Shown here piece after piece: positions 52,680-62,172 of a stretch of DNA of 64,000 nucleotides. The notes beneath the pieces are model-generated. The model ran no database searches and was not told where the DNA came from. It was given only the letters and a program-made list of their open reading frames with translations. Origin of the DNA: Embleya hyalina (GTDB taxonomy: Bacteria; Actinomycetota; Actinomycetes; Streptomycetales; Streptomycetaceae); the NCBI RefSeq assembly GCF_003967355.1, contig NZ_BIFH01000025.1, positions 1-64,000 of the forward strand, given 5' to 3'. Within the stretch, counting starts at the first letter, position 1; each line of letters starts with the position of its first letter. The position numbers were made by a program, and so were the translations under genes.

Positions 52680-52707
52680 GGGTGCGTTCCTTCCGGTGGG
52701 GGTTGGC

Positions 52708-53652
52708 TCAGGTCCGACCGCGGAGAGCGTCCGCTATCGCGTCGGTGTTGGTGCGCATCATTTCCAGATAGGTGGCCGCGCCTTTTCCCTTCTCGGTGAG
52801 CGATTCGGAGAACAGGGCAACCACCGCGACCCGCAGGCCGCTTTCCTCCCTGAGCACGTTCGCCAGGCGTTCGGGCTGGGACGAGTCGGCGAAGATGGCT
52901 CCGACGTCGGCCTCGCGGATGGCCGTGGCGAGCGATTTCAAGTCCTTGGCGCTGGGTGCGGCCAAGGTGGTGCCGCTGGGGATGATCGCGCCGATGACGC
53001 GGAACCCGAAGCGCTGTGCCAGATACCCGAATACGTGATGGTTGGTGACCAGGTTGCGTTTGTGCTCCGGGATCTGCGCGAAGCGCTCCTTCATCCAGAC
53101 GGCGAGGTCGTCGATCTCCTTTCCGTAGCCGGCCACGTTCGCGCGGACCGCGGTGCGATCGACACCCTCGACCTTGTCGACCACCCGCTCGGCAATGAGC
53201 CGCGCGGCTTTGCTCACCCGATGGGGGTCGGTCCAGAAATGCGGGTCGAGCGCGCCCGCCGATTCGTCCGTCGCGTAGGGGATCGGATCCACGGCCTCCG
53301 CGACCGCGATGGTGGCCACTCCGGAGTCCGCGGCGGCCCGCACGTGACGCAGGACGTTCTCCTCGAGGCCCAGGCCGTTGTAGACCACGAGATCGGCGCG
53401 CTCGATCCGTGCCGCCTGGCTCGCGGAGATCCCGAAGGAGTGCGGGTCGGCGTCCGCCTTCATCAGCACCAGCACGTCGGCCTGATCGCCGACGATCCGG
53501 CGGGTGATGTCGCCCAGGATGTTGGTGGTGACCACGACGCTGGGGCGGGCGTTGTCCCGGTCCGCGCATCCGGTCAGGCACGCCAGCAGGGTGAACACCG
53601 TGATCGCCAGCGCGGTTGCCGCGCCTGCCCGGGTTGCGGATGTGCCCCTCAT
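52708..53652 (-). CDS. aztC: Zinc ABC transporter binding protein (AztC/ZnuA family)
   Basis: 314 residues. Lipoprotein signal with lipobox CLTGC, then a TroA/ZnuA-type cluster A-I fold. Metal ligands are in the usual places: DADPHSFG, DPHFWTDPH, NHHVFGYLAQRFGF and AIFADSSQPERL. The long His-rich loop of many ZnuA proteins is absent, as in AztC, where AztD supplies zinc instead. Its ATG overlaps the stop of the upstream AztD-like gene (ATGA). Confidence 0.93.
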   Translation of the reverse strand: MRGTSATRAGAATALAITVFTLLACLTGCADRDNARPSVVVTTNILGDITRRIVGDQADVLVLMKADADPHSFGISASQAARIERADLVVYNGLGLEENVLRHVRAAADSGVATIAVAEAVDPIPYATDESAGALDPHFWTDPHRVSKAARLIAERVVDKVEGVDRTAVRANVAGYGKEIDDLAVWMKERFAQIPEHKRNLVTNHHVFGYLAQRFGFRVIGAIIPSGTTLAAPSAKDLKSLATAIREADVGAIFADSSQPERLANVLREESGLRVAVVALFSESLTEKGKGAATYLEMMRTNTDAIADALRGRT

Positions 53653-54920
53653 CGGCCGGTCTCCACCATGTGGGTGGGCGTCAGGGGCAGAGAGAACGTG
53701 CGTGCCACGCGGAGGTCGTCGCCGTAGTCGATCTCGTGGATCTTCCTCGTGGCGGCGTCGTTGACGTAGGCGCGACCCGAGTCGATCTCGATGACCGGTG
53801 GTCGCGCGTTCTCGGTCCCGGCGCCCGCCGCGGCGGGGCCGGATGAGCGAACGGGGGCCGACAGCAGTGCGGTTCGAGCCGTTTCCGCCCCGGTGCGAGC
53901 GTCGTACGCCTTGAGTACACCGTCATCGGTCAAGGCCAACAGCGGCGCGCCGTCGGCGGCCGTGTTCACCGCGACGACGGGGCCGGTGGGCACGAGCGTC
54001 CAGGTTCGTCTGGCCACGTCGAGCAGCCACGCTCCCTCGGCGCCGGCCCGCGCGGCCAGCGTCGTGCTTCCCGGCCGGTGGTGGAAGTCGTGGGCGCGGT
54101 TCTCGGCGGCGACCGGCCGGCCGTAGGCGATCTTCTCCCCTGCGAAGGTGCCGCCTTTCTCGGTGACGAGCAGGGCTCCGTCGGCGCAGCCGAAGACCAC
54201 TCCCTTCCGGGTCACGGCCACCCCACGCAACTCCGGACAGGGCTCCGCGATCGCGCCGTCCCGTACCCCGTCCTTGCCGCGCACCGCCACGACCGTTCCC
54301 CCGTCGGGAGCAAGTGCCGGAGTGAGGAGGTGTTCCCGATAGGGAACGGCGGGGCCGGGCAGGGTTCCGTCGGTGACAGTGGCGACGCGGCGGATGGTGC
54401 CGCCGTCCAGTGCGGCCCGGTCCAGGAGACCGACGCTGCCGTCCCCGAAGGCGACCGCGGTGCGGGCCGTGTCGCTGTTGACCTGTTTCGGCTGTGCCCC
54501 GGGGACCTCGCCGACGTCGCGAATGCGGGCCCGGTAATAGTGGACGTGGTCGCCGTGGTCGACCATCCACGCTCCGGTGTCGACGACGTGCGTGCGATCC
54601 GTCGTGTGGAGGTAGGCGAACCGGCCGTCGCCGACGATCTCGCGCACGCCCTCGACGCGCGCGGTCGGTGTGATGTCCCCGGTGGTGAGGTCGAGTACCT
54701 GCACCGCTCCGGTGTCGCCGTCGGCCACGACCAGGCGCGGCTGTTGCTCGGCCGTCTCCTGCGCTCCCTCGACGTATCCGTGCGGAACCGCCTCCGATGG
54801 CGTCTTCCGTTGTTTCGGCGACGGCTGATCCGAGGCGGATCCGCAGCCGGTCGCCAGGGCCCCCGCGGTGAGGACGCTCAACGCGGCGCATACGGCTATT
54901 CGGTTTCTCGTGGTCGTCAT
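53649..54920 (-). CDS. aztD: AztD-like zinc metallochaperone lipoprotein (copy 2)
   Basis: 423 residues. Lipobox LATGC, then a beta-propeller. The family zinc site is well formed: MVDHGDHVHYYRA (three His) and NRAHDFHHRPG. Repeats such as PRLVVADGDTGAVQVLDL and SGRAYVNDAATRKIHEIDYG match AztD. It should pass zinc to AztC in the periplasm-equivalent space. It lies between aztB and aztC with 4-nt overlaps on both sides. It differs from copy 1 in keeping the His motif, so the two may have different affinities or partners. Confidence 0.88.
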   Translation of the reverse strand: MTTTRNRIAVCAALSVLTAGALATGCGSASDQPSPKQRKTPSEAVPHGYVEGAQETAEQQPRLVVADGDTGAVQVLDLTTGDITPTARVEGVREIVGDGRFAYLHTTDRTHVVDTGAWMVDHGDHVHYYRARIRDVGEVPGAQPKQVNSDTARTAVAFGDGSVGLLDRAALDGGTIRRVATVTDGTLPGPAVPYREHLLTPALAPDGGTVVAVRGKDGVRDGAIAEPCPELRGVAVTRKGVVFGCADGALLVTEKGGTFAGEKIAYGRPVAAENRAHDFHHRPGSTTLAARAGAEGAWLLDVARRTWTLVPTGPVVAVNTAADGAPLLALTDDGVLKAYDARTGAETARTALLSAPVRSSGPAAAGAGTENARPPVIEIDSGRAYVNDAATRKIHEIDYGDDLRVARTFSLPLTPTHMVETGR

Positions 54921-55795
54921 GACAAGGGTTCGCAATCCGTTCGGGCAGCCGCCACGGGAGCGGGCGGGGTCATGCCGCCGGTGCGGTTCAAGGCACCGGC
55001 GGCAAGGGCGGAGAGAAGGAACTGAAGGACCGCGACCGCGGCGATCGTGGCCCCGGCGGCCGTGCGGAGGTGCCACGAGAGAAGGAGACCGACGACGGTC
55101 GCCACGACTCCGCAGAGCGCGGCCCCGAGCATGATCGACGGAATCCGCCGGGCCCACGGAAGCGCGGTCGCGGGTGGGGCGATGAGCAGGCCGAAGACCA
55201 GCAGCGTGCCCACCACGTGGAACGAGGCGACGATGGCGAGGGTGACGAGGCCGAGCAGTACGGCGTGCGCGAGGCGTGGCCGCAGGCCCAGCGTCCGTGC
55301 CTTGCGTTCGTCGAAGACCAGGGCGACGAACGATCGATGCCCGGCGAAGGAAACGGTCAGGGCGATGCCCAGCGCGACGGCGAGATGGACCAGGTCCTGT
55401 TCGCGCACCGCGAGCACGTCCCCGAACAGGAACGCGGTCAGGTCCACGGCGAAGGACTGGGAACGCGAGACGATGACGACGCCGAGCGAGAGCATGCCGA
55501 CGAACAGCAGGCCGATGCTCGTGTCCTGGGACAGGCGGGGAGAACGGCTCAGCACGGTCACGCCGAGGGCCATCACGCCTGCGCTGGCGGCTGCGCCGAG
55601 CAGCAGGTTGCCCCCGAGGAGCGACGCCGTGGCGACGCCCGGCAGCATGCCGTGCGACATCGCGTCACCGAGGAACGCCATGCCGCGCAGAACCACCCAG
55701 GTCCCGGCGACGGCGCAGATCAGAGACACGAGGATGCCGCCCCACAGGGCGCGTTGTACGAAGGTCACTTCAAAGGGCTCGACCAACCACTCCAT
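54917..55795 (-). CDS. aztB: Zinc ABC transporter permease
   Basis: 292 residues of the ABC-3 (ZnuB) permease family with about eight helices. Landmarks: GMAFLGDAMSHGMLPGVA (conserved SHAxLPGVA-type loop), LTAFLFGDVLAVREQDL, RTLGLRPRLAHAVLLG and LLVFGLLIAPPATA. It transports zinc with AztA. ATG at 55795; the stop overlaps the AztD-like gene (ATGA). It is divergent from aztA with a Zur-like box between, so the two units are regulated together. Confidence 0.95.
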   Translation of the reverse strand: MEWLVEPFEVTFVQRALWGGILVSLICAVAGTWVVLRGMAFLGDAMSHGMLPGVATASLLGGNLLLGAAASAGVMALGVTVLSRSPRLSQDTSIGLLFVGMLSLGVVIVSRSQSFAVDLTAFLFGDVLAVREQDLVHLAVALGIALTVSFAGHRSFVALVFDERKARTLGLRPRLAHAVLLGLVTLAIVASFHVVGTLLVFGLLIAPPATALPWARRIPSIMLGAALCGVVATVVGLLLSWHLRTAAGATIAAVAVLQFLLSALAAGALNRTGGMTPPAPVAAARTDCEPLS

Positions 55796-55810
55796 GCCGG
55801 GAACCTATAA

Positions 55811-55825
55811 TGAAAATGATTATCA
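55811..55825. promoter_or_regulatory. Zur-like operator
   Basis: TGAAAATGATTATCA: arms TGAAAAT and ATTATCA around a central G, 13 of 14 arm positions palindromic, close to the TGNNAATNATTNNCA-type box of actinobacterial Zur. It sits in the 90-bp divergent region between aztB and aztA, the only strongly AT-rich spot nearby. Zinc-replete Zur should repress both directions. Confidence 0.85.
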
Positions 55826-55888
55826 AATCAAATAAGCGATCGGGTGGCGCTCGGCCGAACCGATCGTTGGAGCAGTTCGAGGAGTCTC

Positions 55889-56605
55889 GTGCGACCGATC
55901 CATCCGCCTTCCGAAGTGACCCTGCGCGGCATCTCGGCGGGCTACCCGCGCCGGCCGGTTCTGCACCGACTCACGGCCCACATACCGAGGTTCGCGACCA
56001 CCGCGATCGTCGGACCGAACGGTTCCGGCAAGTCGACCCTGCTCGGCGTCCTGGCCGGCCTTCTGCCCGTGACCGCCGGCTCGATCGAACGGGCGGGTGA
56101 CTCGCGCCCCGCCTTCGTCATGCAGCGCAGCGCGGTCGCGGAGACCCTGCCGCTCACCGTCCGAGAAACCGTGGCCATGGGCCGATGGGCGCACCGAGGC
56201 GCCTGGAGGCGCCTGACCGCACACGACCGGGCGGTCGTGGACGCCGCGTTGGACCGCCTGGGCATAGCCGACCTCGCGGCGAGACAACTGGGCCGGCTCT
56301 CGGGCGGCCAACGCCAACGGGCGCTGGTGGCGCAGGGCCTGGCTCAGGAGGCCGAACTGCTGCTTCTGGACGAACCGACCACGGGCCTGGACGTGGCGGC
56401 CCGGCAGCGCATCTCCGACGTGCTCGCCGAGTCGGCCGGCCTCGGCACCACGGTCGTCCACGTCACGCACGACCTGGCGTCGGCGCGGCTCGCCGACCAC
56501 TGCCTCCTGTTGCACGACGGTCGACTGGTCGCGCAGGGCGCCCCCGAAACGGTGCTGACCGGTGCGACGTTGCGGCGCGTATGGGGCCTGCCCGACTCCC
56601 TCTGA
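55889..56605 (+). CDS. aztA: Zinc ABC transporter ATPase
   Basis: 238 residues. Walker A GPNGSGKST, Q-loop FVMQRSAVAETLPLTV, signature LSGGQRQRALVAQG, Walker B LLLLDEPTTGLD, His in VTHDLASAR. It powers the AztB permease. The frame is open from 55844, but GTG at 55889 is chosen because GAGGAG lies just upstream and homology starts at VTLRGISAGY. It is transcribed away from aztB across the Zur-like box. Confidence 0.95.
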   Translation: MRPIHPPSEVTLRGISAGYPRRPVLHRLTAHIPRFATTAIVGPNGSGKSTLLGVLAGLLPVTAGSIERAGDSRPAFVMQRSAVAETLPLTVRETVAMGRWAHRGAWRRLTAHDRAVVDAALDRLGIADLAARQLGRLSGGQRQRALVAQGLAQEAELLLLDEPTTGLDVAARQRISDVLAESAGLGTTVVHVTHDLASARLADHCLLLHDGRLVAQGAPETVLTGATLRRVWGLPDSL

Positions 56606-57086
56606 CGTGCGCGGGGTCGGTCAAGGCGGCGGCGAGGGTGAGGTGTCGACGCGCGCGACACGTGGGGCGACGGTCGGCGTCGGTGCCAGGGCGGGACCCC
56701 CCGATCACACACGCCCCCGGGCGCCGGAAGGGCGCGTCGGTCGGCAGCCCGTCGTCGGCTGCCGCGCAGGGGATCTCGCCGAGGGTGTCGAGATGGTTGG
56801 TGACGGAGGGGATCGTCTCGCCCAGGGACGCGAACGCCGGCGCGTGCGGGGGGGGTGGCCGTGCGCGATGCCGTGGCAGGCGGGGAATGCCTCGTAAAGG
56901 GCGAGGCACGCTGATCCCGGTGTCCCCACGCCGGCCCCGGACGCGGGGGATCGACACCGCGGCACGTGAACCCGGCGGTCCCGAGCCCGGGATCGAGACC
57001 GCCGGGCGCCTTCCCCGCCCCGGCTGCACGGCCGCTGCGCCCGCCACCTCGGCGTCCTCGTCGCGGCCTGGACGGTGTCGGCCGGC
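56606..57086. other. Intergenic with a coding-like island
   Basis: No supported gene. On the minus strand, about 56640-56840, one frame has strong GC3 and an Asp/Thr/Pro-rich composition (LGETIPSVTNHLDTLGEIPC, then AAADDGLPTDAPF). It has no recognised family, no start site and Arg-rich flanks, so I consider it a possible relic only. Confidence 0.35.
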
Positions 57087-57926
57087 TCAACCGCGAACGG
57101 CGCCCGTGGCCAGGCCGGCCGCGATTCGGCGTTGGACGAGGAGGAAGGCGACGACGACGGGCAGCGCGGTCAGGGTGGCGCCGGCCATGAGGCCGCCGTA
57201 GTCGGTGCCGAAGCCGGTCTGGAAGGAGACGAGCCACACGGGGAGCGTGCGCTTGTCGTTGCCGGAGAGCAGGACGTACGCGAGCACGTACTCGTTCCAC
57301 GCCTGCACCAGGCCGAAGATCGAGGTGGCGATCAGACCGGGGGCGAGCAGCGGCAGGGTGACGCGCCGGAAGGCGCCGAGTCGGCCGCATCCGTCCACCA
57401 TCGCCGCCTCCTCCAGTTCCGGAGGGATCGCGACGATGAACCCCCGCAGCATCCACACCGTGAAGGGAAGGGCGAAGGCGAGGTAGGTGAGGATCACGCC
57501 GGTCAGGGTGTCGGTGAGCGCGAGGTCGTTGAGCAGCAGGTAGACGGGAATGACGAGCGCGATGAGCGGGATCGTCTGAACGGCCAGCAGGACGAGGATC
57601 AGCGCCCGGCGCCCGGCGAAGGCGAAACGGGCGACGGCGAAGGCGGCGAGCGTGCCGACGACCAGGGAGATCAGTACCGTCCCCACGCCGACGACGACGC
57701 TGGAGCGCGCATTGGCCCAGAACGTGTCCGAGCCGATCGCCCGCCGGAAGTTGTCCAGGGTGAACGGGCCGGGCCAGAACCGCGGCGGCACGTGCAGGAT
57801 TCGGCTCGCGGGCCGGAAGGCGGTCAGGACCATCCAGTACACGGGGAAGGCCATGACGGCGGCGGCGGCCAGTCCGACGGCGTCGGCACGGCGTCGTCGA
57901 CGACGCCGGCGGCTGTCGATGCTCAT
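57087..57926 (-). CDS. Carbohydrate ABC transporter permease (MalG type)
   Basis: 279 residues with six helices after a poly-Arg cytoplasmic start (RRRRRRRRAD). The EAA loop facing the ATPase reads PPELEEAAMVDGCGRLGAF, and TVWMLRGFIVAIP is typical of MalG-type permeases. Its ATG overlaps the stop of the MalF-type permease (ATGA). It is the last gene of a binding-protein/permease/permease unit; no ATPase is encoded, so a shared MsiK-like ATPase is likely. Confidence 0.95.
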   Translation of the reverse strand: MSIDSRRRRRRRRADAVGLAAAAVMAFPVYWMVLTAFRPASRILHVPPRFWPGPFTLDNFRRAIGSDTFWANARSSVVVGVGTVLISLVVGTLAAFAVARFAFAGRRALILVLLAVQTIPLIALVIPVYLLLNDLALTDTLTGVILTYLAFALPFTVWMLRGFIVAIPPELEEAAMVDGCGRLGAFRRVTLPLLAPGLIATSIFGLVQAWNEYVLAYVLLSGNDKRTLPVWLVSFQTGFGTDYGGLMAGATLTALPVVVAFLLVQRRIAAGLATGAVRG

Positions 57927-58912
57927 TCGATCTCTCCCGTCCGGAGGATCTGGCGCAAGTAGACCGCGGAGCCGACGAGCAGCAACAGGACGGTGACGAC
58001 GGCGATGGCGGCTCCCGCGCTGTAGCGGTTGACGGCGAAGGATTCGATGAAGGAGTAGACGCCGAGCAGGTAGTAGTCGCGCTCGGGCTGACCGCCGCGC
58101 ATCAGCCAGATCTGGCTGAACGCCCCGAAATCCCAGATCGTCGACAATGCCGCGACCACCACGAACAGCGGTCTGATCATCGGGAACGTGACGTGACGAA
58201 AGAGCGTCACGCCCCTGGCGCCGTCGACCCGCGCGGCCTCCTCCAGTTCGGCGGGCACCTGGGTCAGCGCCGCGTGCAGGGTGATGGCGACGAACGGGAT
58301 CGCTCCCCAGACCACGACGGCGACGATGACGGCGAAGCCCTCCCAGGGATTGGCGAACCAGTTGTGGCCCTGGAAATCGGAGCCGGTGAACCGGCCGAGC
58401 AGCCAGTTGATCACGCCGTAGTCGGCGTCCGAGAGCCAGCGGAACACCGACGCGGCGACCATGAACGGCATGGCCCATACGGCCACGAGGACGCCGATCA
58501 TCACCCCGCGCACCCAAGGGGAGACCTCGCGCAGCAGCAGCGCGAACCCCAGTCCACACAGCATGGTGAGCGCGGCGCAGACCACGGCGAAGGCCACCGT
58601 CCGGGCCACCACGACCCAGAAGAAGTGGTCCGACAGGACCACCCGGTACTGGTCGACGCCGGCCCAGGGCGGTGAGGTGCCCGCGAACAACTCCTTGCGG
58701 GTCATGTCCTGGAAGGAGAGCACGACCATGTCGAACAGCGGGTAACCCAGCACCAGCAGCAGCGTCGCGATCGTGGGCGCGATCAGCAGGTACGGGGTGG
58801 CCCGCCGCGCGATGCGCCGCCTGCCGCGGGGTCGGCGCGTGGGTGGGGTCGTGAGGGAAGCGGCGGGCTCGGCGGGCCGCACCGCCCCCTCAGTTCTTGT
58901 TGATGACGGCAT
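57923..58912 (-). CDS. Carbohydrate ABC transporter permease (MalF type)
   Basis: 329 residues. A disordered basic N-terminus (1-40) precedes six helices (TPYLLIAPTIATLLLVLGY first). The EAA loop is PAELEEAARVDGARGVTLF. ATG at 58912 lies inside the 3' end of the binding-protein gene (23-nt overlap). It forms the channel with the MalG-type partner. Confidence 0.95.
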   Translation of the reverse strand: MPSSTRTEGAVRPAEPAASLTTPPTRRPRGRRRIARRATPYLLIAPTIATLLLVLGYPLFDMVVLSFQDMTRKELFAGTSPPWAGVDQYRVVLSDHFFWVVVARTVAFAVVCAALTMLCGLGFALLLREVSPWVRGVMIGVLVAVWAMPFMVAASVFRWLSDADYGVINWLLGRFTGSDFQGHNWFANPWEGFAVIVAVVVWGAIPFVAITLHAALTQVPAELEEAARVDGARGVTLFRHVTFPMIRPLFVVVAALSTIWDFGAFSQIWLMRGGQPERDYYLLGVYSFIESFAVNRYSAGAAIAVVTVLLLLVGSAVYLRQILRTGEIE

Positions 58913-60176
58913 CGATCCGCCCGTCCGCCGCCTTGGTGGCGTCCTTCACCGAGTGTTTGCCCGTGGCGATGTCCTCGAGCATCTCCTGGAGAATGTTGGC
59001 CTTTTCCACTGCCGCCCAGCCCGGCGCCTGTGGGGTGACCCAGCCGCGTGTGGCGGCCTTGGCGGCGGGTCCGTTGACGCCGTCCGCGTCCACGTCGGCG
59101 AGTTGCGCGGTGTTGTTGGGCAGGGTGTTGGCCTTGATCAGGCGTTCCTGTGACGTGCGGTCGGTGAAGAGCCGAATCCAGTCCTGGGCGAGATCCTGCT
59201 TCTTCGATTTCACGGGGACGGCCAGTTCGGAGCCGCCCAGGAAGGGCGGCAGTGGTCCGCCGGAGGGACCGGGGAAGGCGAACGAGGCGAAGCGGCCCTT
59301 CAGTTCCGGATTCCCTCCGGACTTCGAGTCGGTGGCGGCGTCGGCCTCCCAGGTGTTGCCGTAGAAGATCCCGACCTTGCCCTGGCCGACGACGGCCGGC
59401 TCGTCGCTGTTGTCCTTGGCGCGGTCGCCCACGTAGTAGGCGTCGATCAGGTCCTTCCACGCCTGGAGTCCCTGGACGGATCGGGGACCGGACAACGTGC
59501 TCTGCCAGCGGCCGTCCTTCTTGACGGCGATCTCGCCGCCGGCGTCCTTGACGAAGGCCAGCGCGGCGTACCAGTAGCGACCGGGCATGTAGAGCGCGGA
59601 GAAGGCGCGGTCCTCGGTGCCGAACTTCGCCTTGAGCGCGTCGAGTCCGGCGATCAGTTCGGGATAGGTGGTGGGCGCCTTCGTCACGCCGACCCGTTGG
59701 AGGAGGTCGGTGCGGGAGATCCCGACCCGGGCGCCGACGTAGTACGGCACACAGTAGACCTTGCCGTTGTACTCACAGGGTTCGCGCAGAGCACCGAGCC
59801 ACTCGCCGGCGTGGTCGAACCTCGCGGGATCGACGGGCGCGAACGCGTTGTTGACGATGTAGTTGACGGTCTCGCTGTTGCCCATCTCCACGACGTCCGG
59901 CACGTTGTGCCCGGCCAGCGCGGCGTCCAGTTTCAGGTTCTTGCTGGTCCACTGCTGGTACTCGACAGTGACGTCCGTGCCCGGATGAGCTTGTTCGAAC
60001 CGGGCGTTGACGGACCTCACCAGGTCCGGCCAGCTCTCCTGGGCGTCGACGGTGAGCCATACGGTGAGTTTCCCCGAGCCCTTCGCGGCACCGCCGCCAC
60101 CGGAACACCCGGACACACTCGCGAGCACCACCAGGGTCGAGACGACCGCGACCAGCCCCCGTAATCCACTTGTCAC
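58890..60176 (-). CDS. Extracellular sugar-binding lipoprotein (family 1)
   Basis: 428 residues. Lipobox SVSGC, then a family-1 (MalE/UgpB-type) binding protein: KLTVWLTVDAQESW, NVPDVVEMGNSETVNYIV, VPYYVGARVGISRTDLL, GKVGIFYGNTWEAD and LGGSELAVPVKSKKQDLAQ. It presents an oligosaccharide to the two permeases encoded downstream. The sugar is not predictable. GTG at 60176 has AAGGGG 7 nt upstream. It is the first gene of the three-gene unit. Confidence 0.95.
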   Translation of the reverse strand: MTSGLRGLVAVVSTLVVLASVSGCSGGGGAAKGSGKLTVWLTVDAQESWPDLVRSVNARFEQAHPGTDVTVEYQQWTSKNLKLDAALAGHNVPDVVEMGNSETVNYIVNNAFAPVDPARFDHAGEWLGALREPCEYNGKVYCVPYYVGARVGISRTDLLQRVGVTKAPTTYPELIAGLDALKAKFGTEDRAFSALYMPGRYWYAALAFVKDAGGEIAVKKDGRWQSTLSGPRSVQGLQAWKDLIDAYYVGDRAKDNSDEPAVVGQGKVGIFYGNTWEADAATDSKSGGNPELKGRFASFAFPGPSGGPLPPFLGGSELAVPVKSKKQDLAQDWIRLFTDRTSQERLIKANTLPNNTAQLADVDADGVNGPAAKAATRGWVTPQAPGWAAVEKANILQEMLEDIATGKHSVKDATKAADGRIDAVINKN

Positions 60177-60871
60177 TTCGGTTCCCCTTCTCGTCGGCTG
60201 CCGGTCGCGGTTACCCCGGTGGGAATCGACTCACGCTGCCGGTGCGGACCTTCGGCCAATACCGGCAACTCCCGACGGCTCCCGACGGCTTCCGGCAATC
60301 GACGCCGCACGAGTCCGGGTTCGTCGACACGTCGCATCGTCGCGGCCTCCCCCGCGAGCGGCGATCCTTGTGGGCGAGGGCCTTTCCTGGGGTCCACACA
60401 TCCGCTTCGCCGCGTGGTACGCGGTCTGTGTCCCGCAACGGACGACGTCGCGCGGACCTCCGGCGAAGCGAAGGCCGGTTGCCCGTGGAGGCGTCCGTCC
60501 GATTGCTCGCCGGAGATAACCAAGGTTGTCGAGCACTGGACGTTGTCGGACGACGAATGGGCACGCCCTCGCGCGGAGTTGCCTCGGCTCCCGAGAGGAG
60601 TCCCATCATGACCACACAGGCCCCGGTGGTCGTGCGCCTCGAGTTCACCCAGGCCGGACGACTCACCGTCGCCTGGGGCCGAGGACCGACGACACCGCCA
60701 AGGCAACGACCGGGTGATGCCCGGCGCGAGCGGGACGGCCCGGGAGATGGTGCGCCCGAGGTCGCGGACCTCCTCTCCGAGAGTGGCGATGCACGCGTAA
60801 CCGGCAAAAGCCGGGGGAACGGCGGGCGGGCCGTTCCCGCTCCGGCGAACCCCCGCCTCGCGACTCGGGCT
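60177..60871. other. Intergenic with short coding-like pieces
   Basis: About 700 bp with no supported gene. An ATG near 60608 has AGAGGAGTC upstream and begins MTTQAPVVVRLEFTQAGRL, but homology and GC3 are lost after about 20 codons. Near 60513-60560 the plus strand reads VVEHWTLSDDEWA, reminiscent of Tn3 or IS transposase N-termini; this is too short to call. Confidence 0.35.
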
Positions 60872-61632
60872 CGTGTGGGCGGTCGACGAGGCCGACCGGC
60901 GGGGACTGCCGCTGTGTCTGGTCCACGCGGGGGAACGGCAGACCGAAACCACGGCGGGGCCTTCGGCACCGCAGGCGGGACGAACCTCGGCCGAGGCCGC
61001 CGACGACACCGGCCGGCGGACCCTCGACGAAACCGACGCCCTGGCTTCGGCGCGGCGGCCCCCGTGTCCCGATCGATCGTGTGCTCGTGGACGGGTCGCC
61101 GACCGCGGCGCTGCGTCACAGTCAACCGAACGCTGCAATCAGCGTCGTCGGCTCACGACACCTGTCGTCGGTACGGGAGGTGATGACCAACCGCGCCATC
61201 GCGGTACCCATCGTCGCCCACGCCCGCTGCCCGGTGGTCGTCGTCCGAGTGGCGCTCGCCTACGAGGCGGCGTCGCTGCGTGGCGCCATGCTGTCGGCCG
61301 TTCACGTACGTCGCTTCGATCAGCTGCCGGTCCTCGCCTCCGATCTTCGGACCGAGCAGACGAGGGAGGGGCACATCCGCCTGGCCGAAACCCTCGCAGG
61401 GTGGGGTGAACGATTCCCCGACGTACCGACGAGACACGATGTGCTCTTCGGCCATCCGGTCGCCGCCCTCACCGAGGTCTCCGCACACGCTCTGTGCCTG
61501 GTCGTGGGTACCCGCGGCCTCGACGGCTTCCGCGGAATGCTGCTCGGCTCGACCAGCCAGGGCATCCTGCACCACACGCGCTGTCCCATGATCATCACGC
61601 CGCGCGATCGCGATGCCTCCGAACCCGATTGA
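60872..61632 (+). pseudogene. Broken tandem universal stress protein
   Basis: Pieces of a two-domain universal stress protein in changing frames. Domain 1: WAVDEADRRGLPLCLVHAGE, then after a frame change near 61050 PIDRVLVDGSPTAALRH, NAAISVVGSRHLSSVREVM and ARCPVVVVR. Domain 2 lacks its first strand and runs YEAASLRGAMLSAVHVRRFD, VSAHALCLVVGTRGLDGF, GMLLGSTSQGILHHTRCP, MIITPR. The G-x2-G-x9-G(S/T) ATP motif is kept in domain 2. The last 183 codons are open from GTG 61081 and might still be made, but the N-terminal half is lost. Confidence 0.7.
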
Positions 61633-62172
61633 CCGGGTCTCCCATCGGTGACCCGGGATCGCGGCTCGAGACGCCCGGCGCGAGTGGGACGGCCTCGTGG
61701 CGTCGTCGGGTGGCCAAGCGTCGCCTCGCGGAGGAATCATTGGGCCGTGTGGCCCTGTTGCCTGGGACTCGATCCGTGTTGGGCTGGTGATGGTCGACCA
61801 CTCGGGGAGATTTCAGGCTTCCTTCCGTGGCCCGCGTCGATGGGCCGGCGAAAACCTCCAGGAGGTGGTTACCGTGCCACGCGTCAGGATCGTCAAGAGA
61901 GTCGTGCACCCACGGACTCCGCCGCCGGTGGACCGGCGTACCCCGTCGGGGCGGCTACTACCGTACTGACCGTCCCGGCGTCCCGTGTCCTTCAGCCCGG
62001 ATGGATCGCGGATGCCACCGAACGCCGCGCCTCGACGGTGGTCGGGGGTGAGATCCGCCGGCGCCTCGAACGGCCAGGCCGCCTGAGTCCTGGTGACGGC
62101 GGACGCGTGGCGTCGATCGGCCCCATAGGGGCAGCAATGTACGACAACCGAAGAGAGGTTCGACCCTCACGT
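61633..62172. other. Intergenic, no supported gene
   Basis: About 540 bp between the USP relic and the channel gene. Frames on both strands lack family features and consistent GC3. No hairpin or repeat stood out. Confidence 0.5.
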
